This document shows, one piece after another, positions 33,850 to 45,004 of a DNA stretch of 64,000 nt. This DNA is from Phoenix dactylifera (lineage: Eukaryota > Streptophyta > Magnoliopsida > Arecales > Arecaceae): NCBI RefSeq assembly GCF_009389715.1, contig NC_052399.1:18541646-18605645 (forward strand), read 5' to 3'. A program made the translations under genes and the position numbers. The notes beneath the pieces are model-generated. The model saw nothing but the letters and a program-made list of their open reading frames with translations, did no database searches and was not told the origin of the DNA. Numbering within the stretch: position 1 is the first letter of the stretch; each line of letters starts with the position of its first letter.

Positions 33850-36800
33850 CTGAGTTCCGGGTTTGGTAGGATTAGCAGAACTCGGCGACGTTTGGCATAG
33901 TCTTATTATACGATATTGTTGAGCTTGAGTATTTATTTCGGTCTCTGTCTTATTTTTCCTACTTTATTATATGCTCTTATATATTGATTGTATCACGTAA
34001 ACACTATGCTTAGCTGTATTTAAGTTATATTTAAAGTTTGGCATGCGTGGTATATTGGCGTGGCCATGTAGTTATTGTCGGCATGCTTTACAGCGGGACT
34101 ACGGTGTATGGTCATTGATGCCCAACGCATGGATGGTTTATTTTCGTCAAGATAAGAGAGTAAAGAATTTTTAAAATGATAAAATAAGAGGTGCCTCAAA
34201 CGGCTTATGTTGTTGACGGAGAAAGGAGTTGGTGTTTTATCTTCAAAATTGATTGATTTATAATAACAATAAATATGAGCTTAGATTGATATTCTGGCAA
34301 TCACAATTTCTATATGGAAAATGGATATAGAGATGCAGATGCAATCCAAGAAGATTTCTGTGTCGCATCGTTTCTCATGCAAAATGGTGAATGGGCGCCA
34401 AACATGAGGGGTCATGGAATTAGATTCTCACTCCCTATCCATCATTTAGGTTTTTTTGTTGTGATCGCCGGTTGTGGTGATCCAAATCATTTCCTTGCCT
34501 ATGTTGGCTAACCCGGTTCGCTAGTGTGACACGAAAGATTATTAGGAACTTTAAATGAAGATTAAATAACTCTATAGTTAAGTTATTTATTTAATTCCTA
34601 ACCTCAAATGTTTGTAAATCCTGAAACTTGTATATTTTGAAGAATTCAAATTATTACAAGAAGCTTTTATGATTCTATTGTCATGCTTTTTGTCTGTTGA
34701 TTTGTTAGCCCGGGCTAAAAGCACTTGTTACATGACAGAGATTTTTCAAACAGGCCGAGGAGGATGTAGGCTATAGCAGCTTTATTTATCACAAGAAAAA
34801 AGAGACCAACTTATTAAGCTAATAAAGTTCTTGACAGTTGAACCAAATGATCTTGGATTAAGTCCCACCTTCGCTAGGGTTTATAGGGTTGAGGAATATT
34901 TAGGAAAGAGTTACCTCTTGCTATGTTGAGAGAGAGAGAGACCAAAGTGCATTGAGGCTCACCTTGAGCATAGTCTTTGAGGGAAGAAACTAAACAAATA
35001 GATGACAAAATGAAGAGAATGGAAGCAAGCAGACCTCAGTCACCTTCCAATCTTTAGATCAGTTAAACTTGTTGAATTTGCCATATGCAAGCTATAGTCT
35101 AGCATGATGGTTCCATAATAATCTCCTCGACTGAGGCCTGAGTACGGATGCAAATGGGGCACCCAACGGGCCAACTTTTACACTGTTTGGGCTGGGTATC
35201 CTAGGCTCTGGGCCATCCCATTTGCCTCCCTTCACCTACGGTACACCTCACACCTGCGGAACAACTCTCATAGTTCTAAGCTGAAAATGATAAAGGTTCT
35301 AATATACCCAACACCAAAGAAGGATCAGGAGACAGGAACAGCAGCGTCAAAATCATGATAACCTTATTGTCCTAGGAAAGAAGACCATTTCTCCAAGTTA
35401 GAAAAGAAGAAAGATGATTGAGACGGTATACTCCACAAGAGAACCAAGAGTTGGCAGAGAATAAAAGAAAGGATTGATAATATGGTGCGGGACAGAAAGA
35501 GAGAAGGAGGAGAAAAAGGCAGAAAAGAGGGCAACCCAATATTCTGAAATCTTCTCAATTATATAACAATGGATTTATTTAGATAATTCAAAATCTTAAT
35601 AAGAGTATGCATAAAAATAAAATATCGGAATCCTCGTAAAATTCTAGCCTTAAAATTCACATAAAAATATATTGTTAATTCTCTAACAAAATAAAAAATT
35701 TTAATTTCTATATTACGTCCATAGAAGTGCACTAAAAAATTTTTTGTAGGACGGTCCTCCGTCATTGTATGATTTGAAACAATTACAATGGCTTAAAATA
35801 TCTGCACAGGCTTTCTCATAGTAAAAGCGTGGCCAATTCATGGGTCTCTAAACAAATGGATGCTGAAGAACTCAACTGCTTCGTGGCATTCTTCCAAAAA
35901 CCTCTACATTTCGCATTAGCATCCTGTCATCTAAGCCAAGCCATATCTAAGCTCCAAATAACTTGCTCCCATCGGTAGAAAGGTGAATGCAAACCGCTCC
36001 CACATAACAGCATCATTCAATGAAACAATCAGAAATCATTAGACAGCTTCGAGCAGATTTTCAACCTGTTTCAAAGGTCCTACTTAGCGGGCCATGACTG
36101 CACCCCAAGGGCACCCTCACTCACAGCAATGCACTTCCATGGCATGCTCTGTGGCCAAACACCCCCAGAGCTCGACATTAAAGAGACATATCCGAGTTAG
36201 GGGTGAGTTCTTGATGCCTTCGAAGGATCCAGAGAGCTGGACACTCGCACCCCATAGAATTTTTATTATCAGCTCCATCGATGGTGGGGATTGCATATGG
36301 ATTGAACCTATTTTCGGGGTGGCCCCCAACATCCCCTGCAATGCGACGTTGTTCTTGCTCGCATCGTTGACTGTTGCGCTTCTTATGTTGCTCTCTTCCA
36401 ACATTGGAGGAGCAGACCGCTGCCGCCACCTTCTGGAGGAGGAGAGCTGGAGAAATGTCTGGCGAACAGAGCCCAAACGATCTGCTCCTCCATTTCTATG
36501 GAATGCATCGTTGTTGGGGGTCACCAATACGACGAAACCGTAGCACGAGCCCGTTCTAATGCTGTGGTTAGCTAAATACGCACCCTGTATGCATGAGCAT
36601 GAGTGAGGACACACAACAAAAAGATCGAGTGAGCTCCAAGGATTATATTTATACACCCATCATGCACGATCGAGATTCTCTCCCTCATTCTTCTTTCGAA
36701 AACAACCAAAAAAAAAAAAAAAATCCCTCTCTCATGTGCATGCTTGAGCCTCATGATCCGACAACAATTACAGGCATATATCATGATCTGACTGGGCCTA

Positions 36801-36899
36801 TGTAGCTTAATGTTTGTGAAAATTTGTAGTTTGCAGCGACCTATATTAATTTAAGAGCACCCACTACGCAGTACCGCTCCACAGCCCACAGCGACCATC
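33850..36899. other. Intergenic, no gene seen
   Basis: AT-rich DNA. Open frames at 36094-36543 (+) and 36656-36117 (-) overlap on opposite strands and show no family motif, so I do not call either. A short (GA)n run is at about 34930-34942. Confidence 0.5.
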
Positions 36900-36985
36900 T
36901 TGAGAGATGGGGTTAATCCCTAGACCTCTTGCTTGAATTGAAGGCAAGAGGGTGCCACCACTGAGCTATATAAGCTCAGTTCACT
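36900..36985 (-). repeat. tRNA-like sequence with pol III boxes (SINE head or tRNA relic)
   Basis: Read on the minus strand it contains TATAGCTCAGTGGTGGCA (A-box-like), a possible anticodon arm with CTCTTGC/GCAAGAG pairing, and GGTCTAGGGATTAACCCC (B-box/T-arm-like). The anticodon loop is too long for a normal tRNA, so a tRNA-derived SINE fragment is more likely. I could not find its 3' end or flanking duplication. Confidence 0.35.
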
Positions 36986-38029
36986 AGCCCGTTTGTTCGT
37001 CATAATACAAGAGCGGCTTATGATGCTAATTGGGACGCTGAGGTAATTTGCTTCCAAACATTCTCATGAGAAGACCGTCGGGGACAAGAATGGGTTTGGC
37101 GTGGCGATCGCACAGGCTTGTTCTACGATTCAAGAGCCACGGCATCATTCTTAAAGTAATTCACACAAAGCCCCGCGTAGATTCTTATTTTTTTTCAGAA
37201 AAGTTGGTTTCCCATCAGCTTCATCGAGATGACAAAAAGATACATACATACGTACATCAAGTGGCATAGGATGAGAAATCCAGTAAGAGATAAAGAGACC
37301 AAGCCCCTACTGTTCTCATTTCTAAAATTCCTGTGGTTCATTCCATGCTGTCCTGTCGCCCCTGTTGATATGCACTGTTAGCCAACTTAACCAGCACCGG
37401 TTATCCAAAACAACAGGACTGGCGAGTCAGAACCTTTGCAATATCTCAGTCCAGAGGCCTTTGACCAAAATACACTCGAAGAATGGATGAGCAGAGGTTT
37501 CTTCCTGATCTCTACAAAATATGCATTCCGGTGACCAAGTGACAATATATACTTGAAGACAGCATGAGTGAAAGATCTAGGCATGCTCTTACACAGTTTT
37601 AACTTTAAGCGATTCATAAAGGGCGACTTATCAAATTCTTACAGAGTCTGTATATTTTAGAGTTTGCTCCCTCTATCATCATAATAAGACAAAAGATAGC
37701 AGCTGCGGCAGGAGGAAACTAGAGAGGATTGAAAACTTGGAAACAAAGGGCCAACAAATTGAAATAAATGATTTACAGCAATTCATGCTTACTGCAGAAG
37801 TACAATTTGGCCTAAATTAGGCTGCCATGCACCCAGTATAATAAAGCAGCCAGCCACAAACTAAATCAGAGGACCAGAGAACAAACTTCCAGTTCTTCAA
37901 TGTTGCAACGGCATCCAAATCATAAAGATGTTTCCTCGACCCATTTTCTGTGAAACTTGCAATCATAGTTTACTATGTTCAACGACTACGGGAGAATTGA
38001 ATACTGAAGTGCACAACTCGTTAAACAGT
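36986..38029. other. Intergenic, 3' flank of the S6 gene
   Basis: No gene seen. It probably contains the 3' UTR of the minus-strand ribosomal protein S6 gene, directly below 38030. Confidence 0.5.
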
Positions 38030-41000
38030 CTACTCCACTTCATATTCATCGTCATCTTCATCCTCATCCTCATCATCATCTTCATCATCTCCCTTATTTA
38101 TCAAGCTACCACTGCGGAACATGCTTAGCTCATCCTTCCCATCATCCTCATTAATGAACTCTAGTCCATATACAGCATTCCTGTGTTTTACCACAAGCCA
38201 GCGAAGCAGTCGGTCTTCCTTATTCAAATACTGAAGTTCCTGATTAAAAGTAGGTGGAACCATCATAGTCATCTGCATGAGTTGGCCCTGCACATATATA
38301 ACACGCATCAAGCATAAAGTATAAACAGAACTGTTGAAAAATATGTTCCACAGAACACAATGATTAGTGGTTACCATTTTACAACACTACTGACAATCCA
38401 TAACAAGAACATAATTATACATATGGATGAAGAAAAACATCACTGGATATGATAGGCAAATCGCATATTGCATATTTAGCAACATTTATGTAACAAGTGA
38501 AGATGTTCATGTGTGCGTTGATGCGAAAGTACTTAAACCAAGCCAGTCTCTCAACATCTGTCCATATGTACACATGATGGTGGGATATTTTGCCACATCA
38601 TGCATGTCAGGTAAGTTCAAAAAACATCAAACAGGGATAGTCTCTGCTCACAGCTCTTAAGCCCCAAGGAAACCCCTGTACTCGTGCTAAAGCCTCGTGC
38701 TCTCATACATAGGAAATAAAAAGCATGTGAATATTATCATTCATTTGTATTCAAAGTAATGCTCTTTAAAATTCTGCATGTTGACTGTAGTCTATCAGGA
38801 ATTTTGATTTTCTATGAGTGAAATTTACATGACATCCTTATTATCTAACAAACCTGTCTGTTGGTTCACTATATAAAATGAGGTTTATTCAATAAAGGAA
38901 TGGATTGAGAAAGAAGAACTGAGCACAAGGAAGGTAATCTTGATTCCATATATATGTACTTTTTTTTGGCACAGATTCTGTAAACTTCATTAAACGGTCT
39001 TTTTGTAAATTGAAACCAACATCTGTCATCACAGCCGTATATCTGCAAAATAACAGTTTCTCACCCTTCTCTCCTTTCGTTTCTCCTTTTTTTTCCTTCA
39101 TTTGAAAAAAAAGTGATGTCACAATAGTAATGTTATTCATTAAAATTGAATGACTAAAATGGTAATTAATCTCCATGTGTCTATTTTTTGTCAGCCACAT
39201 GTCGTTGTACTTCTAAGTCGAGTTCACATCTCATCCCTTGATCCTTTTTATTTCTTTCCAGATTACCCATGCTCTAGCATGGCAAGGGATTATTTTGAAC
39301 ACCCTTCTAATGTCTTTTGATAATCCACTATCCCATTCTTAGTAACTATTTAACAATACATTCAGAAGATTTTACAACAAATACCACATGAGTGTAGCAC
39401 CTGACTCCGAATATCAGAGTTGAACTTGCAGTCCACAAGTCTATACACTTGTAACATCGAGTAGCAACTTTCTCAAGGTGAGTTGCAAGCCTCTCAATAG
39501 TTGTTTTTCCTATACTTCAATACCTATACACTAGAATGCATCTTCTAAACAAGAATATCTAAAGTTCTCAGAGAAAATATCTAACATTCAGATATTCCTG
39601 TGAAATTTAAGTAGTCTCCAAAAATCCAAAAGTCCAAGAGTAGATATTTTAAGGGTTCTCAGGATGAATCCTACCATGTATTGGCAACAACAATCTTCAA
39701 TATTAGAAGAAAAGGGAAACAATTTGTTCTAAGGTAGAGATGACAAGAAGATTAGCAAGATAAGTGGAATCATTTGAAGTTATACGCAGTGCTCTAGCAT
39801 AACCTCTGTTTGCTGTTTCATTTAAAAGCAATATTGATGCCGAAGAGAGGTAATCCATAAATCAAAGTTTTCATTTTCTTACAGAAACTTCTTCAAATCC
39901 TTCAACACAACTACAATCTGAGATTTCTCAGGCCTCCTCTCTCCTTCTCAAATGCTATGACATAAATCAACCCCCTTTTCTTATGTTACACAGGATTAAA
40001 CTACCCCATCCAATATACACTTATGTTGTCCTATATTAGGGCAATCAATATCTTTCTTCAGTGCAAACATTTCGGAATCTGTAGCTCTACCAGAAGCCCA
40101 CATTAAGATGCTCATTTTATAAAACCATCATCTTACATTAACTGCTTATTTCATACAGGGATGAGCATACAGAACCCATTGAGAAACTATACTAATGCAT
40201 GTATTCTTCATGCACTTGTTCTTACTGTTCCATGTATTAGCTTGTTAACTAATTAATCCGATCCACAACAGAAAGATCAAGAGATCCAAACCCTATATCT
40301 TTAGTTCCATTTTGTCCTAGCAATTTTATTTGAGGACTCGTAGGCTAACAGACATTTTTTAATTGTTTATCCACTTTCCATAGGTGGCCTCCAAACAAAG
40401 AACTTATTTTTGGTGAATAAGCTGACAGGCTAAAAACTAAAGAAGTCCATCCGTCAAACAATCTAAAAATGTACATCCGTCAAAATACTTATTTTTTTGG
40501 TGAATAAAACAGTCCATCGAGAAAAAGCATGACAACAAAAATCAGGAAAATCCGACAGGCTGACACGGTGCCACTTGATTGTTAGGTTCCAGCACAACCA
40601 ATCGAAAATAAAATACATCATAACACAAGAATGCCAACTGACATCGCCAGTGAAGCTAAAATTTGGTTAAACCCATCCCACATCATAATACAAGCCTTTC
40701 ATGTATTGCAATTTTTCGGTCATTTCATCAAACACCTGGAGCTACAAAACAAAGAAACGCAGAGATGATCATACTAGAGGTCTTATTTATCCAAAACACA
40801 GTTCCAAATGTTTTTAATGATCCATAGTTGAATTCTTGACATCGTCCACCTCATCCTAAGGAGGGGCTATAATCGCATACAACAGAACATCAAACTCAAA
40901 AACATCTTAGCATATAAAATTACCATGATTATATACATCAGGAGCTGAACGGGAGGAGGAAAAAAAAACGAGACAAAAAAATCAAGAAAGAAGACGACAG

Positions 41001-41235
41001 GAAGAAAAATGGGCATGAAAATAAAAAGATTGAGGAGGTTATTTTGGGGAACCTGGTAGTGACGGCCGTCGAGCTTCTTGATGCCATAGCCGAGCTGGAC
41101 AGTGCCGAAGGACTTGATGTCAGTGATGACGCCGTTGCGCTGGTAGACGCGGCGCCCAACGCGGGCCACCAGATCCATCACGGCCTCCTTCTTCACACGG
41201 GGTTTCGCCAGCAGGAGGCAATCGTACAGAGGCAT
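38030..41235 (-). CDS. Bacterial-type ribosomal protein S6, organellar (probably mitochondrial), 146 aa
   Basis: Two coding exons: 41235-41053 (61 codons) and 38287-38030 (85 codons plus stop), separated by a 2,765-bp intron. The donor is CAG|GTTCCC and the acceptor TGTGCAG; the join is in phase 0. The protein begins MPLYDCLLLAKPRVKKEAVM, continues VGRRVYQRNGVITDIKSFGTVQLGYGIKKL, then GQLMQMTMMVPPTFNQELQYLNKEDRLLRWLVVKHR. These blocks follow the beta-alpha-beta order of bacterial S6, a small-subunit protein that pairs with S18. The last ~45 residues end in an acidic run of D and E (DDEDDDEDEDEDDDEYEVE), beyond the bacterial fold. Plant nuclear genes of this type encode the mitochondrial S6. 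No cleavable presequence is visible, so import would use internal signals; that localisation is an inference. Confidence 0.9.
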
Positions 41236-43226
41236 CCCCCTCTCTTCTCTTCCCTCCTCTCTCCTGTCTCTGCTCCACTTAATTCTTCGTTGCCGCTCGT
41301 CTCTTTTGCCCTAAAACCCCCCACCCCCAAGAAAACCCTTCGACCCCCCTCGAGTCCGGAGCCGCAATAGACTTGGAGTTGGTAGTGCAAATGTCGCTCC
41401 AATCCGTTGCAGCTGCCGCCCTAAGCACCGCTTCATGCTTTTTGGGCCGTGCCATAGAATTGGGCCTGCTTATGTTCCGACCCAATTATTAAACGAATTA
41501 AATAGTTTAAACAAATTAAATCAGTCGGATTAAACAGATTAAATAGACTAAATAAATTTTAAACATGTTAAATGGATCTGATCCAATCTAATTATTAAAT
41601 AGGTTAGAATAGATTAAATGGACTAAAGGTTTAAACTTAAATCCTACCTATTTAAAAAATAGGTCTAGATGAATTGACCCGATTCAAATATATTTATATC
41701 AAATTCAAATCTGCTTTAAGTAGGTCATCCGCGAATCAGGTTAATGGGTTGAATCATAAATTAGCATCCTTAAACTTCACATCACATGTCAAAGATCATT
41801 TTGAATTTATTATGCTATGTGTTAGGTGTTTATAGTTGCTACACTCCTCGTGTCCTTCTCAGCCAGCTCATCTTGAGAAATAATAGAAATAATATTCTAG
41901 CTGTATATACACAATAGAGAAACATTTTTAAAAATAATATTAAATGTTAAAACACAGTTATTTTGGGGGCTATAAGTTAAAAAAACAATTATTAGTAAAT
42001 AGGAATGGATTTAGAAGAAATATTTTTGTATTTTTATTTCAATGTATTTTCAAAATAATGTAAAACCTTTTCATACTTTTGTCACATTGGTTTTGTTTTC
42101 AGATCAGGTTTAATAAGCAGTTATTCCCAGATATGATTTGATTTGGAAAAATATTTTTATCTGTCTAAGGTTGGATTTCAAAAGCAAACTAAAATTTTTT
42201 AATATTCTTTCTTTTTAATGGTTAAAATTAAGAGAGAGAAAATTATATATTATAGACAATATGGAAGTGTATTTTTGGCATAAAAATAATAGTGGAATTG
42301 AGATAGAATATTTCATGATTTCAAAATTGTTAGTCGTATCCATGGTACAGATGGAGCTTGCCAAGCTGAGTGCATGTTTGCCAGGGAGAAAGAGAAGAAA
42401 GTCTCCAAAGTAATCTAAGAATATACTTTTAGCCAAAAATAAAGCCACTTTCATTTCTTTTCTTCATCTGGAAGAAATATCACTAAGAGAAAATATTAAG
42501 TTTAAAGGTTACAAGTTAAAAATAAGCATTGGCGCATGGCCCACTTGCACATGTATGCATGGTATCTAATAGATGATAGTGATCTCACCAGTGGATGAAA
42601 CACTTCGAGAATCTCTATCTTTTTTCAGTTTTGTTATTTACTGTTCAACGGGTCTATATTTTTCTAGGAGTTTTTCTTTTCTTGACAGGCATTTTCTAAC
42701 AGGTATCCAAAAGGTTTAACATAGATTTGCACCTTTTTTTTTATGGAAAAAAAATGTGACTTTTAACGGGGAAGGAAAAAAAACACAGATCCGCACATAT
42801 TTAGTGACTTTTTACCACTCTAACAGAAACACGTAGGGTTTCATATTCTGTGTTTCAAATAAAATTACTCCTACAAGCTTCATTCTTCGAGCAAACTGTG
42901 TGCGTACGTTAGATTGCTTCATGGAAGAATAGCATGGTTTAACAAATGGAATCCTCGTGCATAATGAGTAATCATCACACTGTCCTGTTTCTGTATTCAG
43001 CTCAAGGGCAGCGACCCAAACCATGGTGGTGACATAATTGGTGACCAAACTAGCCCGCAAATGGCAACCCAACTTGAGAAAGATGGAGCAAGTGGCGTCG
43101 CACTGCAGTTTATCCTTTTGGGTGCCCAAAATACTACCCATCAGATACAGAAACTGAAAAGATAAAAAGCTAAGCATGAACGATCACAATCGCCCGAAAA
43201 TAAAAGTCCTAAATTTATTAACAATT
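41236..43226. other. Intergenic, no gene seen
   Basis: Short 5' flank of the S6 gene, then AT-rich DNA. At about 41480-41770 there are many imperfect AAATAG/GATTAAA repeats and GACCCGA-like words that may be a very old relic of the GGGTCGGGTC hAT family; I could not find its ends. Confidence 0.45.
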
Positions 43227-43231
43227 ATTTT

Positions 43232-44152
43232 TGTTGCTGGAAATTGGACCCGGGGGCGATCGTCGATCGAAGAGAGGGAGCGGCAGGTGTCCACAGGAGA
43301 GCGGCGGTCCGTCGGCGGGCGGCGTCCTCCGTCCGGGTGCCTGCAGAAAAGCCGGTGGCCGGATCTTCCGGCGTCGGCCCTCCGATGCTTAAGTCAGAAG
43401 GGGGGGCAAATTGTAAGAGATGAGAAGAAGAAGAACAGTGTTTTTAGTGTGCAGAGTCTCCAACCCCCCTCTAAGAAGCGAGGGCTCCCTTTTATAAGGG
43501 GGGTCGGTTTACCTGTGATGTGATGGGGCGAGGTCATTGTACGGCTCGGCATGTTGCTCGGATCGGCGTACGATCGGGCGAATCATTGCATTGATGTTGG
43601 AGGTGAGGTCGTCGTACGACCCGAGTTGGCACGCGATCGGGCGAATCATGGCATCGATGTCGGAGGTAAGGCCGAGATCAGAGACTTATCATGGTTGATG
43701 GGACTCTGCCGGGCTGACTTGCCGTGGAGAGCTGCGGGTCCGTAGATAACAGGAGCCATGTGCATTAATTGTGGAGTAAGCCGGAGATCCGCATTAATTG
43801 TGGAGTAAGCCGGAGATCCGCATTAATTGTTGAGTGAGCCGGAGATCCGCATTAATTGTTGAGTGAGCCGGAGATCCGCATTAATTGTTGAGTGAACCGG
43901 AGGTTTGCAGGGGCCGTGTGCAATAAATGTTGGGGCAGTGGCAGGATATGGCCCTCGGCCGGACCTCGGAGGGGTACGGCCGTAGCAGGTGGTCGACAAG
44001 AACAGACCTTGGGAGTCGGGAGTTTTCCGGGTCGGAGGTTCTGAGGTCGGACGTTCCAAGGTCGGATGCCGACTTCGGCTGTCCAAGGTCAGCGGTTGGG
44101 CGACTCCTTAGGGGTAATTATGCCGCTGGGGGAAGACCATATTCCCCCAACA
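43232..44152 (-). repeat. E2 3' LTR (left end on plus strand)
   Basis: 921 bp. On the minus strand it starts TGTTGGGGGAATATGG and ends CAGCAACA. It includes five 29-bp tandem units (43763-43907) and a TATAAAA box (minus, 43496-43490). Confidence 0.9.
43763..43907. repeat. 29-bp tandem repeat within the E2 3' LTR, five copies
   Basis: Unit CATTAATTGTGGAGTAAGCC plus GGAGATCCG, repeated at 43763, 43792, 43821, 43850 and 43879 with GTGGAGTAA/GTTGAGTGA variants. The other LTR has only two copies (55147-55204). Confidence 0.88.
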
Positions 44153-44165
44153 CTACCCCCGACTT
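44153..44165 (-). other. E2 polypurine-like tract
   Basis: On the minus strand AAGTCGGGGGTAG sits directly before the 3' LTR, matching the tract of E1. Confidence 0.6.
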
Positions 44166-44795
44166 TCGAGTTCGAGCAGCTTGCAGGCTCGGACGCGGGA
44201 AGTAGAGATTATTATTATTAAAGTTGGAGGGAATCACGTCCGCACCCTTACGCTTCTCGGAGCTTTTATAACGGAACCCACGTCGCGCTTCGAGGTCGCT
44301 TTAGTCAGCGAGCTTATGATGGGGTCTGCGTCCTTACGTTTCCCGTAGCAGCTGCAACAGGGATGGTGCCTTTTGGATCTCCGAGATCGCTTCGTGCGGC
44401 AAACCATGATGAGGGTCCTTGGGCTCGATGAGGTGCCTTTTGGATATGCCGTTTCGTGCTTTAAAATGAACACGCGGCATGATCCGAGGTTGGACGTTTC
44501 CGATCTCGTATTAGCGGACCACTGATTTGAGGAGGCGGAGGCTACATCGGCGCTCCACATGTCCCAGAGGCTTATTAAATGAAGGGAGCGGGGGTGACGT
44601 CCGCTCGTTTTCAAGGTGATCCGATTTTGCGGACCCGTGATGAGGCCGTGAGATCCGATGGGACAGCGTTTCGATTTTGTACCCGATTTATTGATCCGGA
44701 GTGAATGTGGTGCCTCGGCTTCTGAGGCCGACACGCGGCGCAATCCGGTCGGGGGATGGAAACCGATCCAGTTGATCTGGGCCATCAGGGGGGTC

Positions 44796-44803
44796 TATAT
44801 AAA
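44796..44803 (+). promoter_or_regulatory. TATA box of the E2 antisense gene
   Basis: TATATAAA inside GGTCTATATAAACCCC, on the strand opposite to gag-pol and about 200 bp before the ATG at 45005. It lies outside the LTR, suggesting the antisense gene has its own promoter. The E1 counterpart is at 30460-30453. Confidence 0.6.
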
Positions 44804-45004
44804 CCCCACGAGTCTGCCCTAAGAATTCTATTTGGTTGCCTCTCGTTTTGCCGTCTTCTCCTTCACTCCACTTTTTAACCGAACTTTGCCGGTGGTGCCG
44901 GGAGCGATTTCCGGCAACTTCTCGTAGGTTCCCACCCCGTGCTAGCTAGGGCTCCTTTTCCTCCTCCTTCCTCTATCTTTAGTCTCATTTCATTTTTCTG
45001 TAAA

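Noticed and set aside
36094..36656. 149-codon (+) and 179-codon (-) frames on opposite strands
   Set aside because: They overlap each other, show no motif, and have no splice or promoter context.
41480..41770. Possible further copy of the GGGTCGGGTC hAT family
   Set aside because: Some GACCCGA-like words but no terminal repeats or 8-bp duplication could be found.
44234..44785. 183-codon minus-strand frame in E2
   Set aside because: Lies between the 3' LTR and the antisense gene in GC-rich DNA; no homology seen, and covers the plus-strand TATA region.
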